DNA from: NIOZ-UU13 sp049287505
GTDB lineage: Bacteria; Planctomycetota; Phycisphaerae; Sedimentisphaerales; Anaerobacaceae
NCBI GenBank assembly: GCA_049287505.1
Contig: JBAQFY010000352.1
Span: forward strand, 1-59,214
DNA: 59,214 nt
Direction: 5' to 3'
In this document: positions 8,761 to 17,563 of the stretch, in pieces
How the letters are laid out: each line of letters starts with the position of its first letter
Position numbering within the stretch: the stretch's first letter is position 1
Notes under the pieces: generated by a model
What the model was told of the DNA's origin: nothing
Databases searched by the model: none
Seen by the model: the letters and a program-made list of their open reading frames with translations, nothing else
Made by a program: the position numbers and the translations under genes

Positions 8761-11700
8761 TCATCGCGCCTTTGCCAACAAAGGCTTTGCGATAACAGTA
8801 GGGGCCTGTACATCTATCGCCGGACATTCCGCCATGACAGTATAGTTCTTTGTCCCATTAAAGATGCACCCGATAATCGTCTCGAAGCAAGAAGTACATA
8901 TAGTTTGCATGACTATACATTGGGTAAATGAGGGCGGACATTGGGTAGATACGGGCGGACATTGGGTAGATACGGGCGGACATTCGGTCTCTACAGGGGG
9001 ACATTTGGTATCTACTGCTGGGCAGTTGGTCTGAGAGGCCGGACACTGCGTCTTCACAGGCAAGATCGTCTCGACCACACAGAGCGGGCACTTTGTCAAA
9101 GTAGGCGGACACCTCGTCAAAGCAGGCGGACATACGGTCGATACCGCCGGACACTGGGTTTGTACCTGTGGACATTCGGTCAATGTTGCCGGACACTGGG
9201 TTCGTACCTGTTGACATTCGGTCACTGTTGGCGGGCATTTTGTCTCAGCAGGAGGACATTCGGTCGATACCGCCGGACACTGGGTCTTCACAGGAGGACA
9301 CTGGGTTTGCACAGGAGGACACTGGGTTTGCACGACCGGGCAATTTGTTGATGAGATTGGACATACAGTCTTCTCAACAGGGCACTGAGTCTTCACAGGC
9401 GGGCATCGTGTCGATACAGTTGGGCACCTTGTATCTGTCGGCGGACATACGGTCGATGCCGCCGGACACTGAGTTTGCACAGGAGGACACTGGGTTTGCA
9501 CGACCGGGCAGTTTGTTGATGAGATTGGACATACTGTCTTCTCAACAGGGCACTGAGTCTTCATAGGCGGACATTGAGTGTTTACTGCCGTGCATTGAGT
9601 AGGTACAGGGGGACACTTAGATAGTACGGGTGGACACTTTGTCTCAGATATTGGACATTCAGTATCTACCGTGGGACACTGAGTCTTCGTAGGCGGACAT
9701 TGAGTGTTTACTGCCGTGCATTGAGTAGGTACAGGTGGACACTTTGACACCTCAGGGGGACACCTTGTCTGGGCTACAGGACATTTAGTATCTTGTCCCG
9801 GGCACTTTGTATCTGCCGGGGGACATTGGGTATCTACCACCGGGCACTTTGTATCCTGGGGTGGACATCGGGTCGGTACTGCCGGACACTGTGTCATCAT
9901 GGTCAAAGTTATTGGGCACTGGGTCGGTACAAGTGGACATTGTGTTGTTACGGCCGGACACACTGTCTCTACTGCTCGACATTCGGTAACTACCGCCGGG
10001 CACTGGGTCGGTACAGGAGGACACTTTGTAGGCTCTGATGGACATTTAGTATCCACTGCCGGACACTGAGTGCTCACAGGGGGACATTTTGTCTTTTCAA
10101 TATTGCACCTTGTCTCTAAAGGAGGACATTCAGTGTCTATTGCCGGGCACAAAGTCTCCCTGGGGGGACACCTTGTCTCTACCGCTGTGCACTGAGTAGG
10201 CACGGGTGGACACTTTGACAGCGCAGGGGGACACCTTGTCTCTAAAGGAGGACATTCGGTCTCCACTGGTGGGCACTTAGTATTAACGGGGGGACACTGG
10301 GTTTCTATGGCCGGACATTGCGTTTTCACGCCCTGACACATTGTAGGTACCAGTGAGCATTCAGTCTCTTTGGGAGGACAACTGGTCAAAAGAGGTGGAC
10401 ACTCAGTATCTACTGCCGGACACCGGGTCTGTACCGGGGGACATTTGGTTTGCTCTGCCGGACACTTTGTCGGCACAGGTGGACACTGTGTTTCAACAGC
10501 CGGGCACTGAGTTTGAGCTACCGGACAGGTGGTGTTGACCGGAGGGCACATTGTTACGGCGACACACTGGGTCTGTACGGCCGGACAGTGCGTTGCAACG
10601 ACCGGACATTGAGTGTTAGCCGGAGGACACTGGGTTGCAACAGCCGGGCACTGAGTTTGAGCTACCGGACACGTAGTGTTAACCGGAGGACACATTGTTA
10701 TGGCGACACACTGGGTTTGTACGGCCGGACACTGCGTTGCCACGACCGGACATTGAGTGTTAGCCGGAGGACACTGGGTTGCCACGGCCGGACATTGCGT
10801 TTGCACAACTGGACACTGGGTTGCTACGGTCGGACATTGCGTTGCAACGACCGGACACTGGGTAGCGCTACCCGGTCTGGAAGTGGCTTGTGGGATACTC
10901 TCGACGAATACTTCGTGGTCCTCGACCTCGCCATCGGGGGCTGGACCTTCTGGGCCTAAGCCGCCCTGTTTGCTGATTCGGAAACGGGCGAAGGTCCGTC
11001 CAACCATGGTACTATCGGGCACAAAAACCGGTATGGTGTATATACCAGCAGGTAAGAAACCGTCATATATCTTTTCAGAGGGCTGCCAGGTCATATCACT
11101 GTTAAAATCAATCCACGCCTGGACGACGCCACCACCTCCGCTAACCTCAAGTGTTAAGTTCACCGGCTGGCCCGGAATCAGCATTGGTATAGAAACCCCG
11201 TTTTCATCATCTTTGACGGCATTGTCATCACCGAGGGCATCCGGGTCCGGCTGGCCGTCCAGCTCACTTTCAGGCCGGTCGTTCTTGTCACCGAGCCAAG
11301 GACCGGCAATCACGTGATTGGCGCCGTTGGTAACGGCGAGCGTGGGGTAACCCGCTGCGACCACTCCCTCAGGTGCATCACCCCAGTCGTATTCGATTTC
11401 TCCCGGTTCTGTTTTTGGATAAATGAGGTAGTCCTCCGTCTCTCCATACAGGTATCCATCAGCCGGCCCGGAACCACCGCTCACTGCCGCGCCCACAACA
11501 GTTTCCCACGGCTGCAGTGATATTGTGATTCGCATCCACATCGGGTCCAGCTCTGCATCCGTCTGTGGATGCCAGCACATGAACTTAGGTGTGGTCAATA
11601 CGACTGAGCCGGCGAAGTTATTGGTAATACTCGCGTTTTGAACCGCCCATTCCGGCACGTTAACGCCATCAGGACATACCATAGTATCGTCCCAGTCGCC

Positions 11701-13413
11701 ATCACGATTCCAGTCAAACCAAACATTTAAATAAGCCGGATTGTCAAAGAGGGGATTGACGAAAGTTACCATGAAATCGAACGAAACTTCCTGGCAAGGG
11801 GGTAAAATCAACGATAGCTGGACACCATCGTCTCCTCCGTCCAAGTCAGATAAATCATCAAGAGGCACAAGATTATTCTTGATATCCTCGTCATACCCAA
11901 TATCCGCCTCACTTTCGTTTGTGACAATCTCGCCCAGATAAATAAAGGCGTCAGGCTGCCAATGAATTGGGCCGTATGGAGGAGAACCTGTCTGGTAAAC
12001 GGTTGGGTAGTTCGCCACAACCCCACTCGGATATGCGAGCATCGATGCCCCGGGGAAGCTATTAGAGCTGTCCGGTGCGTCGCCGAGGTCGTGTTTCCCC
12101 TGGCCTTCTTCGCCACCTGTAATTACAAATGCGAGATCGAGTGATTCACCCTTGTACTGGTGCTCTTTAGGATAGGTCAACGGAAACGAAAGGGGATTTC
12201 CAGGAAGGAAAAAGACGGCATCGTCATTCCACCGAAGTTTACGGGTAGTTGTTTTCCAGCCAAATTTATAGTTTTCATTGGCGCGCGGGAGCTCCTTAAC
12301 ACCGAGCCAATAGATAGTCCCTTCCTCTTGAACGAAGGGGTCTTCTTTGATGCAGAAGTTATACTGGTAGGCTTGTGTGTGATTGTCCTGTAAGTAGAGC
12401 TCTTTGGCCGGGTCGTACCAACTCTCCAAGCTATCATTAAGCTTGCGAACTGAATACTCGCCAGGTTTTAAGGTTCGACTCCAGAGCAGCTCACCCGGCA
12501 TGCTCCAGCCGCCCTCTATTGCCGGGATGTCCGAATAAATGCTGATTTCAAATGTCAAGCCGTCCGGTCCATCTGAGGGCAATACATCGTCCCGGAATGA
12601 GGCCCAGATGTGGATATCATTGATGGGCCCCGTAGCCGTGCACTTGAAATCATCCGCCAGATTGAGCAAGGAGATATCTAAATCCATTCCCGTAGAGCCG
12701 AGGTCAGGCAACTGGGGCCAGTGCATCTTGTACGCCTCGCCCGGATTCCAATCGCAATCGTTCTCGCATTCGATTTCTAACGTCATTTTGCCCAGGAAGT
12801 AGCCGGCTGGTCTGCCGTTAGCATCTATGATTGGAGTCTGGTCGTGGTTCTCGTAGCTATCGCATGGTGCCGGTGGCTTTTGTGTAATCACGCCGATGAG
12901 CCGCTTCGGCTCAGCCGCAAAGAAAGATTGTCCGAGGTCGGGCAGCTCAATGCGGAAGAACACGTCGAAGAAGCTGTCAGCCATGCCGGTTGGTGTGAAT
13001 GGCGGTATGTCCAGCACGCCCGGCGTGTTGTTAACCTGCTCCCTGATCTGGCCCAGTGAGGGTATGATGGAGTGGACGTGCAAGCGCACCTCACCCAACG
13101 ACGGATTCGTCCCCACCAGGTCCATTTCGACTATCTCCGTCCTGACTTCCTCCAGCCCGTCGTTGTCATCATCATCTGCGTCGCCCTCGTCTGGGCCCTC
13201 AAAATAGACGTGCTGTTTAATTGGACCGCTCAACTGCACTAACGCCACGTCGCCGGACGGGGTTAATAGCTCAATCTGGACCGATGGAGCAAAAATGTCA
13301 ACTTCCAATGCGGACTTATCCTGTGCACTTGCAAAGTGTCCTCCACCAAAGGCTACGATAAATGCCGTGGAGAGTAGTATGAGAAGTGTCGAATGCGGTT
13401 TAAACTTTTTCAT
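8761..13413 (-). CDS. Giant secreted GEVED-domain protein with Cys-Pro heptad repeats
   Basis: About 1550 residues. I start it at the ATG at 13411-13413 because AAGGAGGA lies 7 bp upstream; an in-frame start 36 bp earlier has no such site. A signal peptide (MKKFKPHSTLLILLSTAFIV, cleaved near ASAQ) is followed by a beta-rich region with an IHIWASFRDD segment typical of planctomycetal surface proteins (DUF7901-like, from memory), then two GEVED-type domains (VWFDWNRDGDWDD; AWIDFNSDMTWQ and DGEVEDHEVFV). Residues about 848-1507 consist of roughly 93 units of T-x-C-P-x-x-x. The C-terminus is GTKNYTVMAECPAIDVQAPT and a short basic tail. It is probably an extracellular, disulfide-linked or metal-binding structural protein; no catalytic site is seen. 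A monocistronic unit with its own promoter and terminator. Confidence 0.8.
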   Translation of the reverse strand: MKKFKPHSTLLILLSTAFIVAFGGGHFASAQDKSALEVDIFAPSVQIELLTPSGDVALVQLSGPIKQHVYFEGPDEGDADDDDNDGLEEVRTEIVEMDLVGTNPSLGEVRLHVHSIIPSLGQIREQVNNTPGVLDIPPFTPTGMADSFFDVFFRIELPDLGQSFFAAEPKRLIGVITQKPPAPCDSYENHDQTPIIDANGRPAGYFLGKMTLEIECENDCDWNPGEAYKMHWPQLPDLGSTGMDLDISLLNLADDFKCTATGPINDIHIWASFRDDVLPSDGPDGLTFEISIYSDIPAIEGGWSMPGELLWSRTLKPGEYSVRKLNDSLESWYDPAKELYLQDNHTQAYQYNFCIKEDPFVQEEGTIYWLGVKELPRANENYKFGWKTTTRKLRWNDDAVFFLPGNPLSFPLTYPKEHQYKGESLDLAFVITGGEEGQGKHDLGDAPDSSNSFPGASMLAYPSGVVANYPTVYQTGSPPYGPIHWQPDAFIYLGEIVTNESEADIGYDEDIKNNLVPLDDLSDLDGGDDGVQLSLILPPCQEVSFDFMVTFVNPLFDNPAYLNVWFDWNRDGDWDDTMVCPDGVNVPEWAVQNASITNNFAGSVVLTTPKFMCWHPQTDAELDPMWMRITISLQPWETVVGAAVSGGSGPADGYLYGETEDYLIYPKTEPGEIEYDWGDAPEGVVAAGYPTLAVTNGANHVIAGPWLGDKNDRPESELDGQPDPDALGDDNAVKDDENGVSIPMLIPGQPVNLTLEVSGGGGVVQAWIDFNSDMTWQPSEKIYDGFLPAGIYTIPVFVPDSTMVGRTFARFRISKQGGLGPEGPAPDGEVEDHEVFVESIPQATSRPGSATQCPVVATQCPTVATQCPVVQTQCPAVATQCPPANTQCPVVATQCPAVQTQCVAITMCPPVNTTCPVAQTQCPAVATQCPPANTQCPVVATHCPAVQTQCVAVTMCPPVNTTCPVAQTQCPAVETQCPPVPTKCPAEQTKCPPVQTRCPAVDTECPPLLTSCPPKETECSLVPTMCQGVKTQCPAIETQCPPVNTKCPPVETECPPLETRCPPALSKCPPVPTQCTAVETRCPPRETLCPAIDTECPPLETRCNIEKTKCPPVSTQCPAVDTKCPSEPTKCPPVPTQCPAVVTECRAVETVCPAVTTQCPLVPTQCPITLTMMTQCPAVPTRCPPQDTKCPVVDTQCPPADTKCPGQDTKCPVAQTRCPPEVSKCPPVPTQCTAVNTQCPPTKTQCPTVDTECPISETKCPPVLSKCPPVPTQCTAVNTQCPPMKTQCPVEKTVCPISSTNCPVVQTQCPPVQTQCPAASTVCPPTDTRCPTVSTRCPPVKTQCPVEKTVCPISSTNCPVVQTQCPPVQTQCPPVKTQCPAVSTECPPAETKCPPTVTECQQVRTQCPATLTECPQVQTQCPAVSTVCPPALTRCPPTLTKCPLCVVETILPVKTQCPASQTNCPAVDTKCPPVETECPPVSTQCPPVSTQCPPSFTQCIVMQTICTSCFETIIGCIFNGTKNYTVMAECPAIDVQAPTVIAKPLLAKAR
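8890..10870 (-). repeat. Tandem 21-bp repeats encoding T-x-C-P heptads
   Basis: About 93 degenerate 21-bp units, each encoding Thr-x-Cys-Pro plus three variable residues (often PPV, PAV or PVV). Most units are exactly seven codons; a few are longer (TLTMM, LCVVETILPVK inserts) or six codons long (CVAI/TMCPP). Higher-order duplications exist: a block of about seven units near the N-terminal end occurs twice, and KTQCPVEKTVCPISSTNCP occurs twice about eight units apart. The array shows ongoing expansion by segmental duplication. Confidence 0.9.
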
Positions 13414-13848
13414 GAGTGTGTCCTCCTTAAAAATATACACAAACCCCAACGAAAAGCTGAGGTCTGCCTACCAACAACCACAGGAATTCCTCCTCAGTTG
13501 CCACACCGAGTTTCAGTTCCAATAATATATAACATCTATCAAGAAAAAACAAGAATTTTTATAAATTTTTTCAAAGCTTTTTTAGCAGGATTAGTTACAA
13601 AGATATGGATTTAACGTCTCCTTATCAATATTTTGACACATCTACACTATCTTCCCGGTTTGAAAATCAGGCTTTTCAGGGATTTTTAGCATAACGCGGC
13701 TCCTGGAGGTGCTTTCACGGGTGATAAACAACTGATACATTCAAGGAATTTTCAGAACAAAGCCTGTGACACAGCAACTTCTGCTATCTGAAATATCACG
13801 TATTTTGCAGGCCTTACGAGGTGAATTGATAGGCGAGATTCAATATGA
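13414..13848. other. Intergenic region upstream of the Cys-rich protein gene
   Basis: It contains the ribosome-binding site and a promoter for the Cys-rich gene (13524-13552). I see no gene and no convincing terminator for the peptidase gene in the remaining 300 bases. Confidence 0.6.
13524..13552 (-). promoter_or_regulatory. Putative sigma70-type promoter of the Cys-rich protein gene
   Basis: On the minus strand TTGTTT (13552-13547), a 17-base spacer, then TATATT (13529-13524), about 110 bp upstream of the start codon. The spacing is ideal; the -35 box is only a moderate match. Confidence 0.45.
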
Positions 13849-15633
13849 TTACTGTAAAGATTGGCTTTTCTGAAGCAGACCGCCCTTGACTGAATCGACC
13901 GTAACATTAAATTTGCCTTTTCCCTTGATGATAAACTGTACACGCTCTGCGCTCATACCGTCGATAGTGCTCAGCTCCACTCGTTCGGGACGACGTTTGA
14001 CGGCCTGGACGCGCTTGAAGTATTGGTCCGTAACCTGCCCGCCCGAGAGGGCACGAATGTCATCGCCCTGAATAGAGACAATATCCGGCGAACTGATATG
14101 ATGAGCCACATCCTGAGCCGTTCTGGTGGGAATCAGACGCTGGTTCTCGATGGTTACCCAAATCTTAAATAAGTTTTCGGCAAGCTTCTCAACATTGACC
14201 TCGCTGATTTTGAGCAGCGGCATCATATCGGTATGAAAGAGCGTAAAAGCCATATTTCGGTGAAGCTCCTCTTCGAGCAAAAACGAAGGCGGCAGACGGC
14301 CCCACTCTTTTTTCTCTCCTCCAATTTCAATTTTGCCATAGGTCGGGTGCTCATATTCCTGCCAGGGGACAACGCCTTCGCCCATAAGCACATATTCGAT
14401 AAATTCGGCTTCCTGCTCATCCGAAGGCGAATCCGGGGTTTTGTACAGGTTTTTGGATGTCCACAACTCATTTGTAAAGGAAAGAATGCCGCGGCCTCCA
14501 TAAAGCCAATCAAGCTCGCTTCCCCAGGTTGTATAGAGGTCCTTCCATATAATCATCGAGCGGTAAAAGGGGATTATTTTTTCTCCCCGCTCGGCGATAA
14601 GTCCCAGCACTCTATCGTCCTGGCTTTTCATTTCACCGCCTTCGCGGCCCGGAGTTCGCAGAATCATACCACCGGAGTTGTGATACGACTGGGCCGCTGC
14701 GATATTGGGATGGGCCAGAACGAACTCGGACACCGCACGGGTCTCCGGCTGCGAGAAGGGATAATCTTTGGCCCCGTATTGAATATAATTCGGCTGCCAA
14801 TCGTAAGCCCAGTTACGATTCATGTCGTAACCGCCGCGGGAGTCTTCATTGATTTGGCCATCGCCATCATTGTCGATTCCTTCCCAGCCAAGCAAGGTAT
14901 ATTCTCCGGGTTCGTCCGGTTTAGCTCTGACCATTAAGTATTCGGGATAATCGGGATGCAGCTTGTACCGTCCGTGGGGGTCTTTTTTGCGCATCATTGT
15001 GATAAAGCCATCTCCGTTGAGGTCATCGCAATCGTCTTCATCGGCGAGGCCATCTCTATCATTGTCTGTTGGCTCAAGGCCCGACCTTGCGAAACCGCCT
15101 CTATGAAGCCAGGAATCGCGACCATCGGGATTGATGCTCGGCAATAGATAGAAAACCCTGTCATCGAGCAATGCCGTTACTTTTTCAAGCTTTCCATACT
15201 GGTGGCAAAGATACCAGGCCGTATAGGCTACTGTTTCGCCGGCCTGGACCTCGTTGCCGTGAATGTTACCGTCAATATACATTCCCGGCTTGCGGTCGGG
15301 GTCGCCGACGTTAAGTGCCGTAACTTCCAGGCACCAAATATCCCGGCCTTCGGATGATTTTCCGATAGAATAGAGCCGGGTCAGCTCGGGGAAGGCTTTG
15401 TGAATTCGGGCGAGGATTGCCCCCAGCCCGGTATGGTCGTAAAACCGGTTCCATTCCACCCGGACTTTGCGTTCCGCCGAGATGCCTAGTGCGGGAAACG
15501 AATGCTTGGCCGGATTTGCAGCCTTCGGTTTGCGAACACGAACCTGAGCGAGGCCTGTTTCAGCAAGTATTAGGACAAGAAATGAAGAAAGCAAAACAGC
15601 AATTTGCATTTTAAATTTTATTTTCTTCTTCAT
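13849..15633 (-). CDS. Secreted M14 zinc carboxypeptidase
   Basis: A 594-residue metallopeptidase of the M14 (carboxypeptidase A-like) family with an N-terminal signal (MQIAVLLSSFLVLILAETGLAQ). I prefer the second in-frame ATG (15631-15633), eight bases after AAAGG; an upstream ATG would add seven residues. Zinc ligands H125 and E128 lie in DGNIHGNEVQAGE; the third is probably the His in AAQSYHNSGGMILRTPG (about 320), and the catalytic Glu is probably in SFTNELW (about 397). A calcium-loop-like DNDRDGLADEDDCDDLNGDG is inserted, as common in secreted bacterial members. It should trim C-terminal residues from extracellular peptides. It lies 41 bp downstream of an M14-like gene with a degenerate site. 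Confidence 0.85.
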   Translation of the reverse strand: MKKKIKFKMQIAVLLSSFLVLILAETGLAQVRVRKPKAANPAKHSFPALGISAERKVRVEWNRFYDHTGLGAILARIHKAFPELTRLYSIGKSSEGRDIWCLEVTALNVGDPDRKPGMYIDGNIHGNEVQAGETVAYTAWYLCHQYGKLEKVTALLDDRVFYLLPSINPDGRDSWLHRGGFARSGLEPTDNDRDGLADEDDCDDLNGDGFITMMRKKDPHGRYKLHPDYPEYLMVRAKPDEPGEYTLLGWEGIDNDGDGQINEDSRGGYDMNRNWAYDWQPNYIQYGAKDYPFSQPETRAVSEFVLAHPNIAAAQSYHNSGGMILRTPGREGGEMKSQDDRVLGLIAERGEKIIPFYRSMIIWKDLYTTWGSELDWLYGGRGILSFTNELWTSKNLYKTPDSPSDEQEAEFIEYVLMGEGVVPWQEYEHPTYGKIEIGGEKKEWGRLPPSFLLEEELHRNMAFTLFHTDMMPLLKISEVNVEKLAENLFKIWVTIENQRLIPTRTAQDVAHHISSPDIVSIQGDDIRALSGGQVTDQYFKRVQAVKRRPERVELSTIDGMSAERVQFIIKGKGKFNVTVDSVKGGLLQKSQSLQ

Positions 15634-15674
15634 AAGAAAGACCTTTGATATCATAAAATACTTTATCTACTAAT

Positions 15675-17507
15675 TCATTCAGCGTTTATCAGCTCGATGG
15701 TACCGTTTACCTGCCCGGCTAAAATCGAGATGACTTTGAAATCAATCTTCTTGCGGTCGGAAGCCCGGATTATATACCGCACCTCGTCCATCCCGCCGCT
15801 TCCCTTTAACACCGGCAGATTAGTAATTCTGGTGCCGGAAAGGAAAAATTCGTCGTCCAGCTCTATTATTAAACGCGTCGGATAAACCTCTTGTGTTGTC
15901 TGGCCATGTGCGAGTGAGGTGGGCAGGAAGCCGGTGTTTTCCACCTGAATCTTGACCTCAAATACAGATTGGCCCAGATGGCGGCTCTCGACCTTTCTGA
16001 TACCGATGAGCGGAAGCCTTTGCGCTACTTTTATCAGGAAATCAGTATGTTTGGAAGCAATTTGTTCAATCATCTGGGCCGGAGGGTTAGTCAGGGCGAA
16101 AGAAGAATATCCGCCGACCTCGACACGTTGATTCGGAAAATCAGGATGCTCGATTGCCTGCCATTCAACGAATGCCTGCGGCGCATGTTCATCAAACCAT
16201 TTTAGCTCCTTCCGCTCTTTTTCATTGCGTTTGTCTTCGTCATCCTTCGGTTTCTTATCTTTTTTCTCATCTTCAAGCTCGGGTTCCGGGCTTGTTTCTT
16301 TTTCCTGCTCAGCCTGTTCATTTTCAGAGGCGTCTTCAGCCTCTTCGACACCTTCTTTTGTCTTTTCTTTCTTTTTTTCGTCGGCTTTTGCAAGCTCGAC
16401 AGCGAGCGCTACAGACCAGGGTTTAGCCGCAAGCGACAGGCGGCCACGGTGGAAATACATCCAGTCGCTAAAGGTGCCGGGACACGAAGTATCTTCAAGC
16501 TCTTTGCTTAATCCAAGCGATTTCCGATAGAGCTCGCCCATCGCTTTATAGTAGCCCAAGTCATCCTCATCAATCGCAGTCATTGGCTTTCGGCGAGGGG
16601 GTTGTGGTGCGCCTTTTGGGTTTTTTAGGAGATTGTCAGCAGCGCCGTAGGTCAGAATAATACCGATATTTGGGTGGTCGATTATAAAATCCGCAAGAGC
16701 CCGCGTTTCGGCCTCGCTTACTTGATGTACGCCGGCGTCTGGAGCAAAGAAATCGAAATTGTACGGGAAGTTGCGGTTAAAGTTAATGCCGCCGAGGCCA
16801 TCTTCGTTCCATAACTTGTCGTGGTCGTTATCGATTCCCTCCGTGAGGTAACGCCAGACACCAACTTCGCTTTTGAGAGGGTCGGCCTTGATAAGAAGCC
16901 GGTCGTCCGCAGGGTCGAGGATATATTCGCCTTCAGGGTCCTCGATACGCATCCAGGAGATTAGTCCGTCGCCGTTAAGGTCTTCAGGATTATCTTCATC
17001 TATCAGTCCATCATGGTCGTCATCGACCGGTTTGTCGCTGCGGCTCGTTTCAAATTTCGGCTCGTTAAAGAAATGCTCTGAGGCATCCGGGTTGAGCCGC
17101 GGGAGGACATAAACCGTTGTTGTCTGAAGAAGTTTGGTAATTTCTGCATCGGTTTCGTATTGCTCAATTAAATGCTTTATCCAGGAGACAGCTATGGATG
17201 AACCTATTAGGTCATTACCTTCAATACCTGCTACAACCAATATGGCCGGGCGGGTTTTGCGGTCCTGCTCAGGACCCTTGCCCACTTCAACGAGCCAGAC
17301 CTTGCGTTTGCCTATTGAGCGGGCAATGCCGTCAGCTCGCACAAGGTTGGGGTTCTGTTCGGCAAGAGAGGCCAGAAGTTTGGCAAGGGATTTATTGTTG
17401 TGATACTCTGTAGCAGGGGCAACTGTAACGGGCATTGTGAACAGGCTTACGAGTGCTAATAAAAACACAAATGGCTTAACTCCAAATCGGAAAAAGTACA
17501 GGGACAT
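15675..17507 (-). CDS. M14 carboxypeptidase-like protein lacking zinc ligands
   Basis: A 610-residue protein with a signal peptide (hydrophobic to about residue 30) that aligns along its length with the M14 peptidase downstream: the strand before the active site, NPD(A/G), a DHDGLIDEDNPEDLNGDG loop, GGINFNRNFPYN, and FADEAETRA-type helices. The H-x-x-E zinc motif is replaced by I95-E-G-N-D99, and the segment with the third ligand reads ILTYGAADN with no His. It is therefore probably not a zinc peptidase; it may bind peptides or partner the active enzyme. A Lys/Glu-rich low-complexity segment (about 370-435) interrupts the C-terminal half. Only 41 bp separate it from the active gene, suggesting co-expression. 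Confidence 0.8.
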   Translation of the reverse strand: MSLYFFRFGVKPFVFLLALVSLFTMPVTVAPATEYHNNKSLAKLLASLAEQNPNLVRADGIARSIGKRKVWLVEVGKGPEQDRKTRPAILVVAGIEGNDLIGSSIAVSWIKHLIEQYETDAEITKLLQTTTVYVLPRLNPDASEHFFNEPKFETSRSDKPVDDDHDGLIDEDNPEDLNGDGLISWMRIEDPEGEYILDPADDRLLIKADPLKSEVGVWRYLTEGIDNDHDKLWNEDGLGGINFNRNFPYNFDFFAPDAGVHQVSEAETRALADFIIDHPNIGIILTYGAADNLLKNPKGAPQPPRRKPMTAIDEDDLGYYKAMGELYRKSLGLSKELEDTSCPGTFSDWMYFHRGRLSLAAKPWSVALAVELAKADEKKKEKTKEGVEEAEDASENEQAEQEKETSPEPELEDEKKDKKPKDDEDKRNEKERKELKWFDEHAPQAFVEWQAIEHPDFPNQRVEVGGYSSFALTNPPAQMIEQIASKHTDFLIKVAQRLPLIGIRKVESRHLGQSVFEVKIQVENTGFLPTSLAHGQTTQEVYPTRLIIELDDEFFLSGTRITNLPVLKGSGGMDEVRYIIRASDRKKIDFKVISILAGQVNGTIELINAE

Positions 17508-17563
17508 CCCATCATCTCCTAAAGAATTTTATTTGACATCTGCATATTAACAGATTTGTCTTC

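Noticed and set aside
8761..8880. The NYTV stretch at the C-terminus as a planctomycetal YTV domain.
   Set aside because: Only one Y-T-V triplet is present and the surrounding conserved pattern of that domain is missing.
8890..10870. Regular spacing of about 21 bp that could be mistaken for a CRISPR array, and long open frames on both strands.
   Set aside because: Units are directly adjacent with no spacers and are in frame with the giant protein; the other frames are open only because the repeat has no stop codons in them.
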